Source of the DNA: an uncultured Mailhella sp.
GTDB lineage: Bacteria > Desulfobacterota > Desulfovibrionia > Desulfovibrionales > Desulfovibrionaceae
Assembly: GCA_944324625.1 (NCBI GenBank)
Contig: CALUWZ010000005.1
Coordinates: forward strand, 1 to 23,828
DNA: 23,828 nt
Direction of reading: 5' to 3'
The notes beneath the pieces are model-generated. The model was not told where the DNA came from. It worked only from the letters and a program-made list of their open reading frames with translations, and searched no databases. Positions 1 to 7,629 of this stretch are shown in pieces. The translations under genes were made by a program, and so were the position numbers. The first letter of the stretch is position 1. Each line of letters begins with the position of its first letter.

Positions 1-46
1 TAGCTTTAAAGCATAAAAATGGCAAGAGCGCGGCGCAGGCCTTAAA

Positions 47-832
47 TTATTCGGAAAGGCTTTGTTCGCTGAGGCTGTTTTCCGTGAACGTCCTGTTTTG
101 TCCGCCGCTGTTTTTTTGGGTTCTGCCGTTTTTCGGGGATTCGGGCTTTTCCAGAATCGGTGCGTAGCCCGCTTCAAAATCCGTGGCAAGGCTCGGCTCA
201 AGGGCTTTTTGTTTCTGCGGCGTCAGATTTCTGTATATGGTGCTGTCGTAGCCTATGCTGTACAGTTTCAGATCGCGGATGACAATGGGCTGTGCCTGCC
301 AGTAAGAGCCTGTTCTGTCGGTAATCATCAGCAGGTATTCGCGGGCAAGGCGGATATTGTTTTTATTGACTTTGTCCTTGCTTTGTTTTTCCTCGAAACG
401 GCAGTATACAAGCCAGTCCAATGTGTCGTTTCTGTCCCATTTCATGTCGCCGAGAAGGCTGACGGTCACCTGTTCCAGACCGTGCTGCGCGGTAAAGCCG
501 TGGCTGTACATGACGGCATCCGTATATTCTTCCGCAAGGTTTGCAAAGGTCCAGTGCCTGCTGTCCTCGGAGCTCGGGTAACGGAAAGAGAGGGTCAGTT
601 TGTTGTATAATTCCTCTGCCGTCACATGGCCCCATTCCTTGCTGAAAAGCTGTATCGGGCTGAAACTCGGCAGTTCTTCGGTAATAATGCCGTGCTTGGT
701 GAAATCAGCCAGCAGCATGGGCTTTACGTTCTGATAAACGGTATTGTCATAAACCCGTATAATGCCGTTCATTTCTGCATTGGCCGTGCAGGAGCAGAGC
801 AGAAAAAACGCCAAAAAAAGAAAATTTTTCAT
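47..832 (-). CDS. putative exported lipoprotein, unknown function
   Basis: This is a 261-residue protein that I do not recognise. The ATG at 832 is preferred over an in-frame TTG at 844 because it gives a clean secretion signal: MKNF, then a hydrophobic stretch, then LLCSC at residues 11-15, a plausible lipobox with Cys15 as the lipidated residue. Cleavage after ANA (residues 17-19) by signal peptidase I is the alternative. The mature part is mixed alpha/beta in character, with many aromatic residues and Trp, and has no further membrane segment. The C-terminus is polar and low in complexity, ending in a short LSEQ/SLSE duplication, so it may be a disordered tail. It is divergent from the exported protein gene at 966, with about 130 bases between the starts. 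A periplasmic or outer-membrane-associated location is inferred from the signal only. Confidence 0.72.
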   Translation of the reverse strand: MKNFLFLAFFLLCSCTANAEMNGIIRVYDNTVYQNVKPMLLADFTKHGIITEELPSFSPIQLFSKEWGHVTAEELYNKLTLSFRYPSSEDSRHWTFANLAEEYTDAVMYSHGFTAQHGLEQVTVSLLGDMKWDRNDTLDWLVYCRFEEKQSKDKVNKNNIRLAREYLLMITDRTGSYWQAQPIVIRDLKLYSIGYDSTIYRNLTPQKQKALEPSLATDFEAGYAPILEKPESPKNGRTQKNSGGQNRTFTENSLSEQSLSE

Positions 833-866
833 GGTACACCGCAATTTTTAAAAAATGGAATACTTA

Positions 867-895
867 TTGCAACTTACAGAATAAAAGGATATGTT
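867..895 (+). promoter_or_regulatory. possible sigma-70-type promoter for the CsgG-like lipoprotein gene
   Basis: TTGCAA at 867-872 and TATGTT at 890-895 are separated by 17 bases. Each matches four of six consensus positions. The pair lies in the divergent spacer about 70 bases upstream of the ATG at 966. This is a weak call from pattern only. Confidence 0.3.
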
Positions 896-965
896 CTGTC
901 AAGAAATCAACAGTTCACCTATACTGTCATTTTGTCAAAATAGCAATAAAATAATGGGGCGTTTT

Positions 966-1760
966 ATGGGAATTTTTACATTATTTCAACGGAATAACAA
1001 ATTTCTTCCGGCATGCTTTCTTATTCTGCTTTGCCTTTGTTCCTGTTCCACAGTGACGGGAACGGCACGCTACGCCTCTGACAAAACAAAAGAATTTGTT
1101 TCTCCGCGCGGCGGCAGGGCGGATTTTGACCTGCAGAACGGGTTCCGCATATACAAGCAGGCAGGCATTTATACGGGCGAAATCGTCACCCGCGTGCACC
1201 CCAACAAAAATTTGGACAAAAGGCCCGCTGCTCTTTTTGTTCCCCTCGGACTTGTGCAGAACAGCCGAGACCATTACGCGGTTTCCCAAGGCGTTTCAAG
1301 GCTTGTTTATGAAAGTTTTTTGGCGGAATCCACATTTTCCGCTTTGGAATATGCCGACTACGGCGTACCGTACCATACGGAGCAAATGCTGCCCTATGCA
1401 AAGGAAAAAGGGGCGGATTTTCTGGTGGGCGGCCTTATCAACCAGTATTATGACGGCGGAGCGGCGGGCGATTCCCGTTTTGCCATGCAGCTTTTTGTCT
1501 ATCACGTGGAAACGGGCAATCTGATTTGGTCCATACACCACAGCGGTGTTCTGCCCTATAAGCCTGACGGCGAATTTGCCTTTTTTACGGTGAAAAACCG
1601 CATGCCCGTCAATCCCATGTCAACGCTGATCAGTGCGGTGAGCGGCGAAATCGCCCTTCTTCTGCATTACTGGACGGACCCCGAAGCCATGAAGAAGCGG
1701 GAAATGCAGGAAGAACTGAAAAATTCCTACAGAGGGTATACCGCGCCCAATGCGTTTTAG
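966..1760 (+). CDS. lipoprotein with CsgG/FlgT/GNA1162-like domain
   Basis: This is a 264-residue exported lipoprotein. The frame is open from 891, but the ATG at 966 is preferred because GGGG lies about six bases upstream and a signal peptide follows directly: MGIFTLF, a hydrophobic core, then a lipobox-like LCLCSC. The mature region has the layout of the CsgG/FlgT/TolB-N-like fold: an opening beta strand (AALFVPLG), a helix (VSRLVYESFLA), then EQMLPYAKEKGADFLVGGLI, and a closing strand pair ending in VETGNLIWS. The GAD-x-hydrophobic-GG and TGxxxW motifs are the usual landmarks of such outer-membrane assembly or envelope lipoproteins. No curli or flagellar genes are nearby, so the specific role is unknown. 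It is divergent from another exported protein gene, which may point to a shared envelope function. The fold assignment is by pattern only. Confidence 0.72.
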   Translation: MGIFTLFQRNNKFLPACFLILLCLCSCSTVTGTARYASDKTKEFVSPRGGRADFDLQNGFRIYKQAGIYTGEIVTRVHPNKNLDKRPAALFVPLGLVQNSRDHYAVSQGVSRLVYESFLAESTFSALEYADYGVPYHTEQMLPYAKEKGADFLVGGLINQYYDGGAAGDSRFAMQLFVYHVETGNLIWSIHHSGVLPYKPDGEFAFFTVKNRMPVNPMSTLISAVSGEIALLLHYWTDPEAMKKREMQEELKNSYRGYTAPNAF

Positions 1761-1897
1761 GGTGTGTTTTTAAAGTGTTTTTCGGGGAAAATGATTTCCC
1801 CCTGCCCCTTCATTAAATCCCGCAGTCGGGAACGGCTGAAAAATGCCGTATATTTTGCAGGCATGCAGTTTGGTTCAAGCAAGGAATAAGGATTGTT

Positions 1898-2296
1898 ATG
1901 ATTGTCGGAATCGGGACGGATATTGTGATGATTGGGCGCATAGCCAAGAGTATTGAGCGTTTTGGCGGCAGTTTTTTGAAAAAAATCCTGACCGAAAAAG
2001 AATATGCCCAAATGCCCGTGAAAAATGCCAAACGGCAGGCGGAATGGACTGCCGCCCGTTTTGCCTGCAAGGAGGCTGCCGTAAAAGCCCTGGGCACGGG
2101 ATTCAGCGAGGGCATAGCTGCCGATCAGATTGAAATCCTGCGGGATGAGGGCAAGGCCCCGCAGATGTTTCTGCTCGGCAAAGCCAAGGAAAAGGCCGAC
2201 AGCCTCGGCGTGACGCACTGCCACGTGTCCTATGCCCATGAACGGGATACGGCAGTGGCCTTTGTGACCCTTGAAAAACGGGAAGGGCTTTTTTAA
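1898..2296 (+). CDS. acpS: holo-[acyl-carrier-protein] synthase
   Basis: AcpS transfers 4'-phosphopantetheine from coenzyme A to the conserved serine of acyl carrier protein, activating it for fatty acid synthesis in the cytoplasm. The 132-residue length is normal for the family. The N-terminus carries the signature GIGTDIV, with the Mg-binding Asp at residue 8. The second motif, FACKEAAVKALGTGF, holds Lys58 and Glu59, the other metal/CoA site. The C-terminal HVSYAHE stretch (residues 109-115) matches the usual HvSlSHe motif. The start is supported by AAGGA about seven bases upstream. It stands alone between an upstream lipoprotein gene and a convergent transporter. pdxJ, its frequent neighbour, is not present here. 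Confidence 0.96.
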   Translation: MIVGIGTDIVMIGRIAKSIERFGGSFLKKILTEKEYAQMPVKNAKRQAEWTAARFACKEAAVKALGTGFSEGIAADQIEILRDEGKAPQMFLLGKAKEKADSLGVTHCHVSYAHERDTAVAFVTLEKREGLF

Positions 2297-2319
2297 AAAA
2301 AAGCTTATGAAAATTTTTC

Positions 2320-2332
2320 GGGGCTTTGCCCC
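2320..2332. terminator. GGGGC-TTT-GCCCC hairpin between convergent genes
   Basis: A perfect five-base-pair GC stem (2320-2324 with 2328-2332) and three-base loop lies between the acpS stop and the stop of the convergent transporter. Read on the minus strand it is followed by GAAAAATTTTC, a weak T-rich tail. It may serve both directions. A hairpin with the same core occurs at 15869-15881. Confidence 0.45.
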
Positions 2333-2337
2333 TGCCA

Positions 2338-3819
2338 TTAAAAAATCACTTCCACCAATGTTACGGTAAACGCTGTAATGATTACGGCGCTAATGATGTT
2401 CAGGGCAAAGCCTGCCCGTATCATGGCGCCTATGGTCACCACTTCGGAACTGAAAACTATGGCGTTCGGCGGTGTTGCCACGGGCAGCATGAATGCGCAG
2501 CTTGCCGCAACGGCCGCTGGAATGGTGTACAGTTCCGGCGTAACGCCCTGAGCCATGGCAATGGCGCCCACAAGGGGCAGGAATGCGGCGGCGGTTGCCG
2601 TGTTTGATGTGATTTCCGTAAGGAAGAGAATAACCAGCACCACAATGCTGACAATGGCAACAAGGGGCAGATCGGCAAAAAGCTGCATTTGTCCTGCAAG
2701 CCACGTGGCAAGGCCCGAGCTTGAAATGGTGTCGGCAATGGACAGGCCGCCGCCGAAAAGGAGCAGTATGCCCCATGGAATGTGTTCAGCCTGTTCCCAT
2801 GTCAGCAAAAATTCGCGGTGGGAGTAATCCGTTGGGATAATGAACATGAGCATGCTGAAGAAAATGGCAATGGTGGTATCGGACACAAAGGGCAGGAATT
2901 TGGCGAGCATGGGCTGGCAGATCCAGCAAAGGGCGGCGGAGCTGAACAGGAAGAGCACCCATTTTTCGTCTTTGCGCATGGAACCGAGTTTTTTCAGTTC
3001 GCCGTCAAGCACTTTTTCGGCATTTTCTTTGTCAATGGAAACTTTGAGTTTTCCCCTTGTCAGCCACCAGAAAGTCAGGACAAGCAAAAGCAGGGAAATG
3101 GGCACGCCGAAAAGCATCCATTGTCCGAATCCCACATGAATGTCGTAGTGTTCTTCAAGAAAGGCGCGCAGAAGGGCGTTCGGCGGCGTGCCTATGAGCG
3201 TGGCAAGACCGCCGATGCTGGCGGAATAGGCAATGCCCAAAAGGAGCGCAACCTGAAAATGGTCGCTTGCTTCGTCGTGTTCATTGCCCGTAAAGAGCGT
3301 TGCCACGGAAATGCCGATGGGCGTCATCATCACGGCTGTGGCGGTATTGCTCATCCACATGCTGATAAATGCCGTGGCTGCCATAAAGCCTGCTATTTGG
3401 CGTCTCGGGCTTATGCCGACATTTTTTAAAATGGTCAGGGCTATGCGTTTGTGCAGATTGCAGGTTTCCATGGCAATGCCCAAAATAAAGCCGCCGAGAA
3501 ACAGAAAAATGGTCGGGTTTGCATAGGGCGCAGTGGCTTTGTTCAGGCTGGCCAGCCCAAGGGCGGGGATAAGCAGAATGGGCAGAAGCGAGGTGACGGG
3601 AATGGGCAGGGGTTCGGTGGCCCACCAAAGGGCAATGAGCGAACACATGCCGAAGCAGTGCCATGCGGACAGGGGAAGCGTGGGGCTTGGGGAAGGAAAC
3701 AGCAGTGTGGCAAGAAAAATCAAAATGCCGCCCCAAAAACCGAGTGTTGCCTCAATGCGGCTGAAAACAATGAATTTTCCTGCATTTTTGATGCCGCTTT
3801 TAATGAACTCTACAACCAT
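2338..3819 (-). CDS. DASS-family (SLC13) sodium/anion symporter
   Basis: This 493-residue polytopic membrane protein belongs to the divalent anion:Na+ symporter (DASS) family, whose members import dicarboxylates such as succinate, fumarate or malate, or tricarboxylates or sulfate. The substrate cannot be read from the sequence. Family hallmarks are visible: two SNTATA repeats, in WMSNTATAVMMTPIG in the first half and TSNTATAAAFLPL in the second, plus TPPNALL and TPPNAIVFSS, which form the substrate and Na+ sites. There are about eleven hydrophobic segments. The frame is open to a TTG at 3840, but the ATG at 3819 has a near-perfect AGGAGGT ribosome binding site five bases upstream and is the clear start. 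It is expressed from its own promoter through a long structured leader, described separately. It is convergent with acpS. Confidence 0.93.
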   Translation of the reverse strand: MVVEFIKSGIKNAGKFIVFSRIEATLGFWGGILIFLATLLFPSPSPTLPLSAWHCFGMCSLIALWWATEPLPIPVTSLLPILLIPALGLASLNKATAPYANPTIFLFLGGFILGIAMETCNLHKRIALTILKNVGISPRRQIAGFMAATAFISMWMSNTATAVMMTPIGISVATLFTGNEHDEASDHFQVALLLGIAYSASIGGLATLIGTPPNALLRAFLEEHYDIHVGFGQWMLFGVPISLLLLVLTFWWLTRGKLKVSIDKENAEKVLDGELKKLGSMRKDEKWVLFLFSSAALCWICQPMLAKFLPFVSDTTIAIFFSMLMFIIPTDYSHREFLLTWEQAEHIPWGILLLFGGGLSIADTISSSGLATWLAGQMQLFADLPLVAIVSIVVLVILFLTEITSNTATAAAFLPLVGAIAMAQGVTPELYTIPAAVAASCAFMLPVATPPNAIVFSSEVVTIGAMIRAGFALNIISAVIITAFTVTLVEVIF

Positions 3820-3846
3820 GCGTACCTCCTGAAAAAACAATCGGAT

Positions 3847-3941
3847 AAAAAAATAGGCTTTTTACAAGGAAAGTTATATGCAAAGCGGACAACTAGGGGA
3901 CTCATCTGCTTTGCCGCAGAACGCAAACCTTGTAAAAAGCC
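3847..3941 (-). terminator. long-stem intrinsic-terminator-like hairpin in the symporter leader
   Basis: Positions 3928-3941 and 3856-3869 form a perfect 14-base-pair stem. Read on the minus strand, the stem closes immediately before TATTTTTTTA, a U-tract at 3853-3847. The apical 58 bases hold a second perfect seven-base-pair stem, GCAAAGC with GCTTTGC (3911-3905 region with 3886-3880 region). The structure ends about 30 bases before the symporter ATG, after the presumed promoter, so it would stop transcription before the gene unless prevented from folding. This is the layout of an attenuator or riboswitch expression platform. Confidence 0.6.
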
Positions 3942-4004
3942 TTTCAGGGATCAGGGTAAATCCTCGGCAGTATGACTGCCACAAAAAAAAGAGCGTATGG
4001 CTAT
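3942..4004 (-). promoter_or_regulatory. 5' leader upstream of attenuator hairpin, possible sensory RNA
   Basis: Between the inferred transcription start (about 4004) and the long-stem hairpin, the minus-strand RNA can form a six-base-pair hairpin, GGCAGT-CAT-ACTGCC (3980-3966), then a small GGAU/AUCC hairpin. I could not match it to a known riboswitch class: no TPP, SAM, cobalamin, c-di-GMP, fluoride, glycine or Moco core is evident. The call as a sensory RNA is inference from structure and position. Confidence 0.35.
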
Positions 4005-4010
4005 GGGTTG

Positions 4011-4039
4011 AAAGTAGAAAGTTCTTTTCTTTGTGTCAA
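4011..4039 (-). promoter_or_regulatory. probable promoter of the DASS symporter
   Basis: On the minus strand a perfect TTGACA (4039-4034) is followed after 17 bases by TACTTT (4016-4011), a weak -10 box. It predicts a start near 4004 and a leader of roughly 185 bases before the ATG at 3819. Confidence 0.45.
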
Positions 4040-4356
4040 CCGAGGGGAAAAACTTTTTTGCGTTCTTTTTTTCTGTAAAATAATTTTATTTGTAATTATA
4101 CAAAGTTATCGGAAACAAAAAACTTTGTGTTTTGCAACATATTGAAATATAACACAAAATAAAATGCCGTAAAACCGAAAAAAACAAAGCTCGGCTATTT
4201 TTGCGTATTAATGAATAAAAACAGCTGGTTGCGCATGTTTTTTCTGTGTCGGATTTTTTTATAACATAAAAGGCAAGTCATTTTCAATTCTTTTTTTTTT
4301 TTTTTCATACATTAAGCAGTAAAAAATGCATGTATTTGGACAGTTTATGCATGCAT
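4040..4356. other. AT-rich non-coding stretch with a 15-base T run
   Basis: This spacer lies between the symporter promoter and the adenine deaminase terminator. It is strongly AT-rich, includes a run of 15 T at 4291-4305 and two nearby ATGCAT palindromes around 4327-4356. No convincing ORF, RNA gene or repeat was seen. Confidence 0.5.
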
Positions 4357-4381
4357 AAAAAAAAGAGCCCGAAGGCTCCTT
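4357..4381 (-). terminator. intrinsic terminator of adenine deaminase gene
   Basis: On the minus strand GAGCC-TTCG-GGCTC (4378-4365) with a stable UUCG-type loop is followed by a run of eight T. It lies 27 bases after the deaminase stop codon. An A/T tract on the other flank could make it bidirectional. Confidence 0.88.
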
Positions 4382-4407
4382 TTTTAATGGTTCCGTATGC
4401 AGGGGAT

Positions 4408-6171
4408 TTAATTGTTTTCGGCGTCAATGTCCGTAAAGCTGAAGGTCTGTACGTTGAAAAGTCCCTGCGGCGTGAGTTTTATGTCGGGAATGACGGGCAG
4501 GGCAAGAAAACTTAAGGTCATGAACGCGTCTGCCATGTCCCAGATTTGGAAATGGTTTTTGGCTGTGTCGTAAAGCCTGTCAAGGGCATTTGCCACATGT
4601 TCGGGACTGTCCGTGCTCATGATGCCGCCCACGGGCAGGGGAAGGGCTGCGATGATTTCGCCTTTGCAGACCATAACAATGCCGCCGCCCATTTTTTCCG
4701 CTTCCTGCAGGGCAAACAGAATGTCTTCGTCATTGTCGCCCGCTGCCACAAGGTTGTGGCTGTCGTGGGAAGTGCTGGTGGCAATGGCTCCGTTTTTCAG
4801 GCCGTATTCGGGATGCAGCAGGCCTATGCCCGTTTTGCCTGTTTTTTTGTGGCGTTCGACAACAGCAAGCTTGATAAAGCCCTTGTTCGCGGCAAAATCA
4901 AAATTGCCGTTTTCGTCGGTTTTAACATCCATGATTTCGCATTTTGTCAGCAAAGAATGGGGAAGAACACGGATGACGCGGGCTTTTCCGGAGGGAACAG
5001 GCAGGTTCAGGTTTTCGGGCAGAAGGGCCTGCATGCTGTCCAGTACGATATGGCTGAGCTGTTCCAGCTTCGGATTGTATTCTTTTTTTGTCTGTGCAAG
5101 GAATTTGCCGTCCTTTGCGGCAAGTTCGCCTTTGACGTAGACGGCATGGGGCCTGCATGCTTCCATGTCGTTTACCAGCATAAAGCTTGCCTCATAGCCG
5201 GGTGCAAGGGCTCCCTTGTGTTTTATGCCGTATGCTTTGGCAGTGTTTATGCTTGCCATGCGCACGGCGTCAATGGGGGCAATGCCGCGGCTTACGGCAA
5301 GGGCAACGTTGCTGCTGATATGGCCGCGCCGCAGAATGTCCGCGCACTGCTTGTCGTCCGTGCAGAAAAGGCATTGGGAAAGATTGCGGCTGTTAACCGC
5401 AGGAAGAAGGTTGACCACGTCGTGGGCGGCGGAACCTTCGCGCAGAAGTACGTACATGCCGCGGCGCATGCGGTCTTTTGCCTCTTCGGGCGTGGTGCAT
5501 TCATGGTCGGTCTGCACGCCTGCAAGGCAGTATGTGTCAAGGGCTGCGCCTGCAAGCATGGGAGCGTGGCCGTCAATCATTTTGCCGGCATTTGCGGCAA
5601 GGGCCAGTTTGTCAAGCACGCCTTCGTCACCTGCAAGCACGCCGGGCACATTCATCATTTCGCCGAGGCCGCAGATGTTTTCGTCCTGCATGAGTTCGCT
5701 AAGGTCAAGGGCGCAAAGGCGTGCGCCGCTGTCTTCAAAGGGCAGGGCGGGCACGCAGGACGGCAGCATGAATTTTACGTCCAGAAGGCTTTGCTTTGCG
5801 CTTTCAATCATGTAGCGTATGCCGTCCATGCCTTTGACGTTGGCTATTTCGTGGGGGTCGGCGATGACTGTGCCCGTGCCGAAGGGAATGACCAGTTCGG
5901 CAAATTTTTCGGGACTGAGCATGGAAGATTCAATATGAACGTGGGCGTCCAGAAACAGGGGGAGGAGATAGGCGTTTTCGGCATCAACAACGGCATTGGC
6001 CGTCATGTTCGGATCAAAGCCCACAATATGTCCCTTATGCACGCACAGGGAACCTTGGAAAAATTCGCCGCCGAACACGTCGGCAATGCGGGCATTGTCA
6101 ATTCTGAGGTCAGCTGCGGATTTATTTTTAAGATCCTGCAGAATGTTTTGAATTTTGCTGTACTTTGTCAT
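4408..6171 (-). CDS. ade: adenine deaminase
   Basis: This enzyme hydrolyses adenine to hypoxanthine and ammonia for purine salvage. The 587-residue protein is normal in length for the prokaryotic amidohydrolase-superfamily adenine deaminases (AdeC/Ade). The metal-site motifs are present: LDAHVHIESSM (His77, His79, Glu81), IADPHEIANVKG (Asp105, His107), GHAP and TDHECT in the middle, and FCTDDKQ with the catalytic Asp. The C-terminal domain has the family's TSTSHDSHNL and GGGIVM stretches. The frame is open to 6201, but the ATG at 6171 is chosen because AAGAGGT lies about five bases upstream. It is divergent from cutA, with only 56 bases between the starts, so the promoters must be compact and may overlap. 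A PfkB-type kinase lies just beyond cutA, hinting at purine/nucleoside metabolism. Confidence 0.95.
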   Translation of the reverse strand: MTKYSKIQNILQDLKNKSAADLRIDNARIADVFGGEFFQGSLCVHKGHIVGFDPNMTANAVVDAENAYLLPLFLDAHVHIESSMLSPEKFAELVIPFGTGTVIADPHEIANVKGMDGIRYMIESAKQSLLDVKFMLPSCVPALPFEDSGARLCALDLSELMQDENICGLGEMMNVPGVLAGDEGVLDKLALAANAGKMIDGHAPMLAGAALDTYCLAGVQTDHECTTPEEAKDRMRRGMYVLLREGSAAHDVVNLLPAVNSRNLSQCLFCTDDKQCADILRRGHISSNVALAVSRGIAPIDAVRMASINTAKAYGIKHKGALAPGYEASFMLVNDMEACRPHAVYVKGELAAKDGKFLAQTKKEYNPKLEQLSHIVLDSMQALLPENLNLPVPSGKARVIRVLPHSLLTKCEIMDVKTDENGNFDFAANKGFIKLAVVERHKKTGKTGIGLLHPEYGLKNGAIATSTSHDSHNLVAAGDNDEDILFALQEAEKMGGGIVMVCKGEIIAALPLPVGGIMSTDSPEHVANALDRLYDTAKNHFQIWDMADAFMTLSFLALPVIPDIKLTPQGLFNVQTFSFTDIDAENN

Positions 6172-6227
6172 AGAATACCTCTTAATCATACTGTACAGCA
6201 TACCGGCGGAAAAGCAAAGGAAATTTT

Positions 6228-6551
6228 ATGGCGGAAATTTTATGTTATGTTACGGCAAAAACCAAGGAAGAGGCCGAGGCAATTGCCGAATATCTTTTGG
6301 AAAAACGGCTCATTGCGGGCGCAAACCTTTTTCCCGTGGAAAGCCGTTACCGCTGGCAGGGCGAAATCTGCCGCGGAACGGAATACGGCATTTTCATGCA
6401 GAGCAGGCAGGAATGTTTTCCCGAAATCGAGAAAGCCGTAAAACAATTGCATAGTTACGAAATTCCCTGTATACTGTCTTTCGGCATAGCCGAAGGCAAT
6501 GCGGATTTTTTGTCTTGGATACACATAAACACGCAAAACAAAAGAGGATGA
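6228..6551 (+). CDS. cutA: CutA1-family protein (divalent-cation tolerance)
   Basis: This is a 107-residue protein of the CutA1 family, small ferredoxin-like subunits that form very stable trimers. The E. coli member was linked to copper tolerance, but the molecular role remains uncertain. Family landmarks are clear: the opening strand CYVTAKTKEEAEAIAEYLLE, the ANLFPVESRYRWQGEI segment, and HSYEIPCILSFGIAEGNADFLSWI near the end. AAGGA lies about six bases before the ATG. One base separates its stop from the ATG of the downstream kinase, so the two are co-transcribed and probably translationally coupled. It is divergent from adenine deaminase. Confidence 0.94.
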   Translation: MAEILCYVTAKTKEEAEAIAEYLLEKRLIAGANLFPVESRYRWQGEICRGTEYGIFMQSRQECFPEIEKAVKQLHSYEIPCILSFGIAEGNADFLSWIHINTQNKRG

Positions 6552-6552
6552 T

Positions 6553-7497
6553 ATGAACATTCATGTAATGGGTTCTGTGGCTTTTGACAGAATCATGACC
6601 TATAAAGGAAATTTCGAGGATTTGCTTCTGCCCGACAAGCTGCATATGCTCAGCGTGGTTTTTCTTATTGACAGAATAGAAGAAAAGCGCGGCGGCACGG
6701 CGGGCAATGTGGCGTATAACCTTGCCATGCTTGAGGAACAGGCGCATATTTACTGTTCCGTGGGCCATGACTTCAGGGGCTCCTATGAAAAAGCCCTGCA
6801 GAACATGAAGGTCAATCTGGACGGCATACGCATTTTGGAAGAACAGCTTACGGCCTGCGCTTATATTACAGCCGACCAAAAAGGCAACCAGATCACGGGC
6901 TTCAGCCCTGCGGCCATGAACACGCCTGCCGACCCGAGTGCCTTCAGCCATATAAAAACAGGCGACATCGGCATTGTGTCTCCCGGCAATGCGGAAGATA
7001 TGGGACGTTTTCCGCAGATTTTCAAGGAAAAGAACGTGCCCTATATTTATGACCCCGGCCAGCAGATTCCTGCGGTCAGCAGGGAATCCCACCTTGCAAG
7101 CATTGAGGGTGCGCAGGCCCTTATCGGCAACGACTATGAAATTGCCCTTATCTGCGAACGCACAGGCTGCACCAAGGCCGATCTTATGGACAAGGCAAAA
7201 TATGTCATTACCACGCTTGGGGAAGGCGGCTGCCTTATTTCCCAAAAAGGCAGGGACGACATTCTTGTGCCTGCCCCGAAAATCAGCATGCTTGCGGAAC
7301 CGACGGGTGCGGGCGACTCTTTGCGTGCGGGCATGCTCAAGGGCCTGACCAAGGGCTTTGATATGGAAACCTGCGTCAAGCTCGGCAGCATCTGCGCAGC
7401 CTACTGCGTGGAAAAATACGGCACGCAGGAGCATTATTACACGCTGGAAAGCTTTAGGGAGCGGTATAGGGAAAATTACGGCCCCTGCCCTTTATAA
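6553..7497 (+). CDS. PfkB-family carbohydrate/nucleoside kinase (adenosine-kinase-like)
   Basis: This 314-residue cytoplasmic kinase belongs to the PfkB (ribokinase) family, which phosphorylates sugars or nucleosides with ATP. The substrate-site motif RGGTAGNVAYNLA is at residues 46-58, and the signature EPTGAGDSLRAGML with catalytic Asp255 is at 249-262. The N-terminus (GSVAFDRI) and overall layout resemble bacterial adenosine-kinase-like members. The substrate cannot be fixed from sequence, but proximity to adenine deaminase makes a nucleoside plausible. The gene starts one base after cutA and ends in a strong intrinsic terminator, so cutA and this gene form a two-gene operon. Ribokinase or a fructose-type kinase are the alternatives. 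Confidence 0.88.
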   Translation: MNIHVMGSVAFDRIMTYKGNFEDLLLPDKLHMLSVVFLIDRIEEKRGGTAGNVAYNLAMLEEQAHIYCSVGHDFRGSYEKALQNMKVNLDGIRILEEQLTACAYITADQKGNQITGFSPAAMNTPADPSAFSHIKTGDIGIVSPGNAEDMGRFPQIFKEKNVPYIYDPGQQIPAVSRESHLASIEGAQALIGNDYEIALICERTGCTKADLMDKAKYVITTLGEGGCLISQKGRDDILVPAPKISMLAEPTGAGDSLRAGMLKGLTKGFDMETCVKLGSICAAYCVEKYGTQEHYYTLESFRERYRENYGPCPL

Positions 7498-7504
7498 ATT
7501 AATG

Positions 7505-7537
7505 TTAAAGCCCTTAAACGGGCTTTAATTTTTTTTT
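7505..7537 (+). terminator. intrinsic terminator of the cutA-kinase operon
   Basis: TTAAAGCCC (7505-7513) and GGGCTTTAA (7520-7528) form a nine-base-pair stem with a six-base loop. A run of nine T follows at 7529-7537. It lies eight bases after the kinase stop codon. Confidence 0.93.
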
Positions 7538-7629
7538 GATATATTAAATTTTTTTTTTGTTCCGATAAAGCAGGTAACATGCTTAACGTTTAACAGTACG
7601 GATAAAAATTTTCGGGAACAGAGCGTACC

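Noticed and set aside
3942..4004. TPP riboswitch in the DASS leader, prompted by a CCCTGATCCC segment
   Set aside because: The CUGAGA core and the paired helices of the THI element are absent; the partial match is likely chance.
4546..6441. 631-codon open frame on the plus strand opposite adenine deaminase
   Set aside because: It is wholly antisense to a gene with clear catalytic motifs, its translation is rich in His/Cys/Val shadow composition, and it overruns cutA in another frame.
6394..7434. 346-codon antisense open frame across cutA and the PfkB kinase
   Set aside because: Spans two well-supported genes on the other strand and has no protein-like features.
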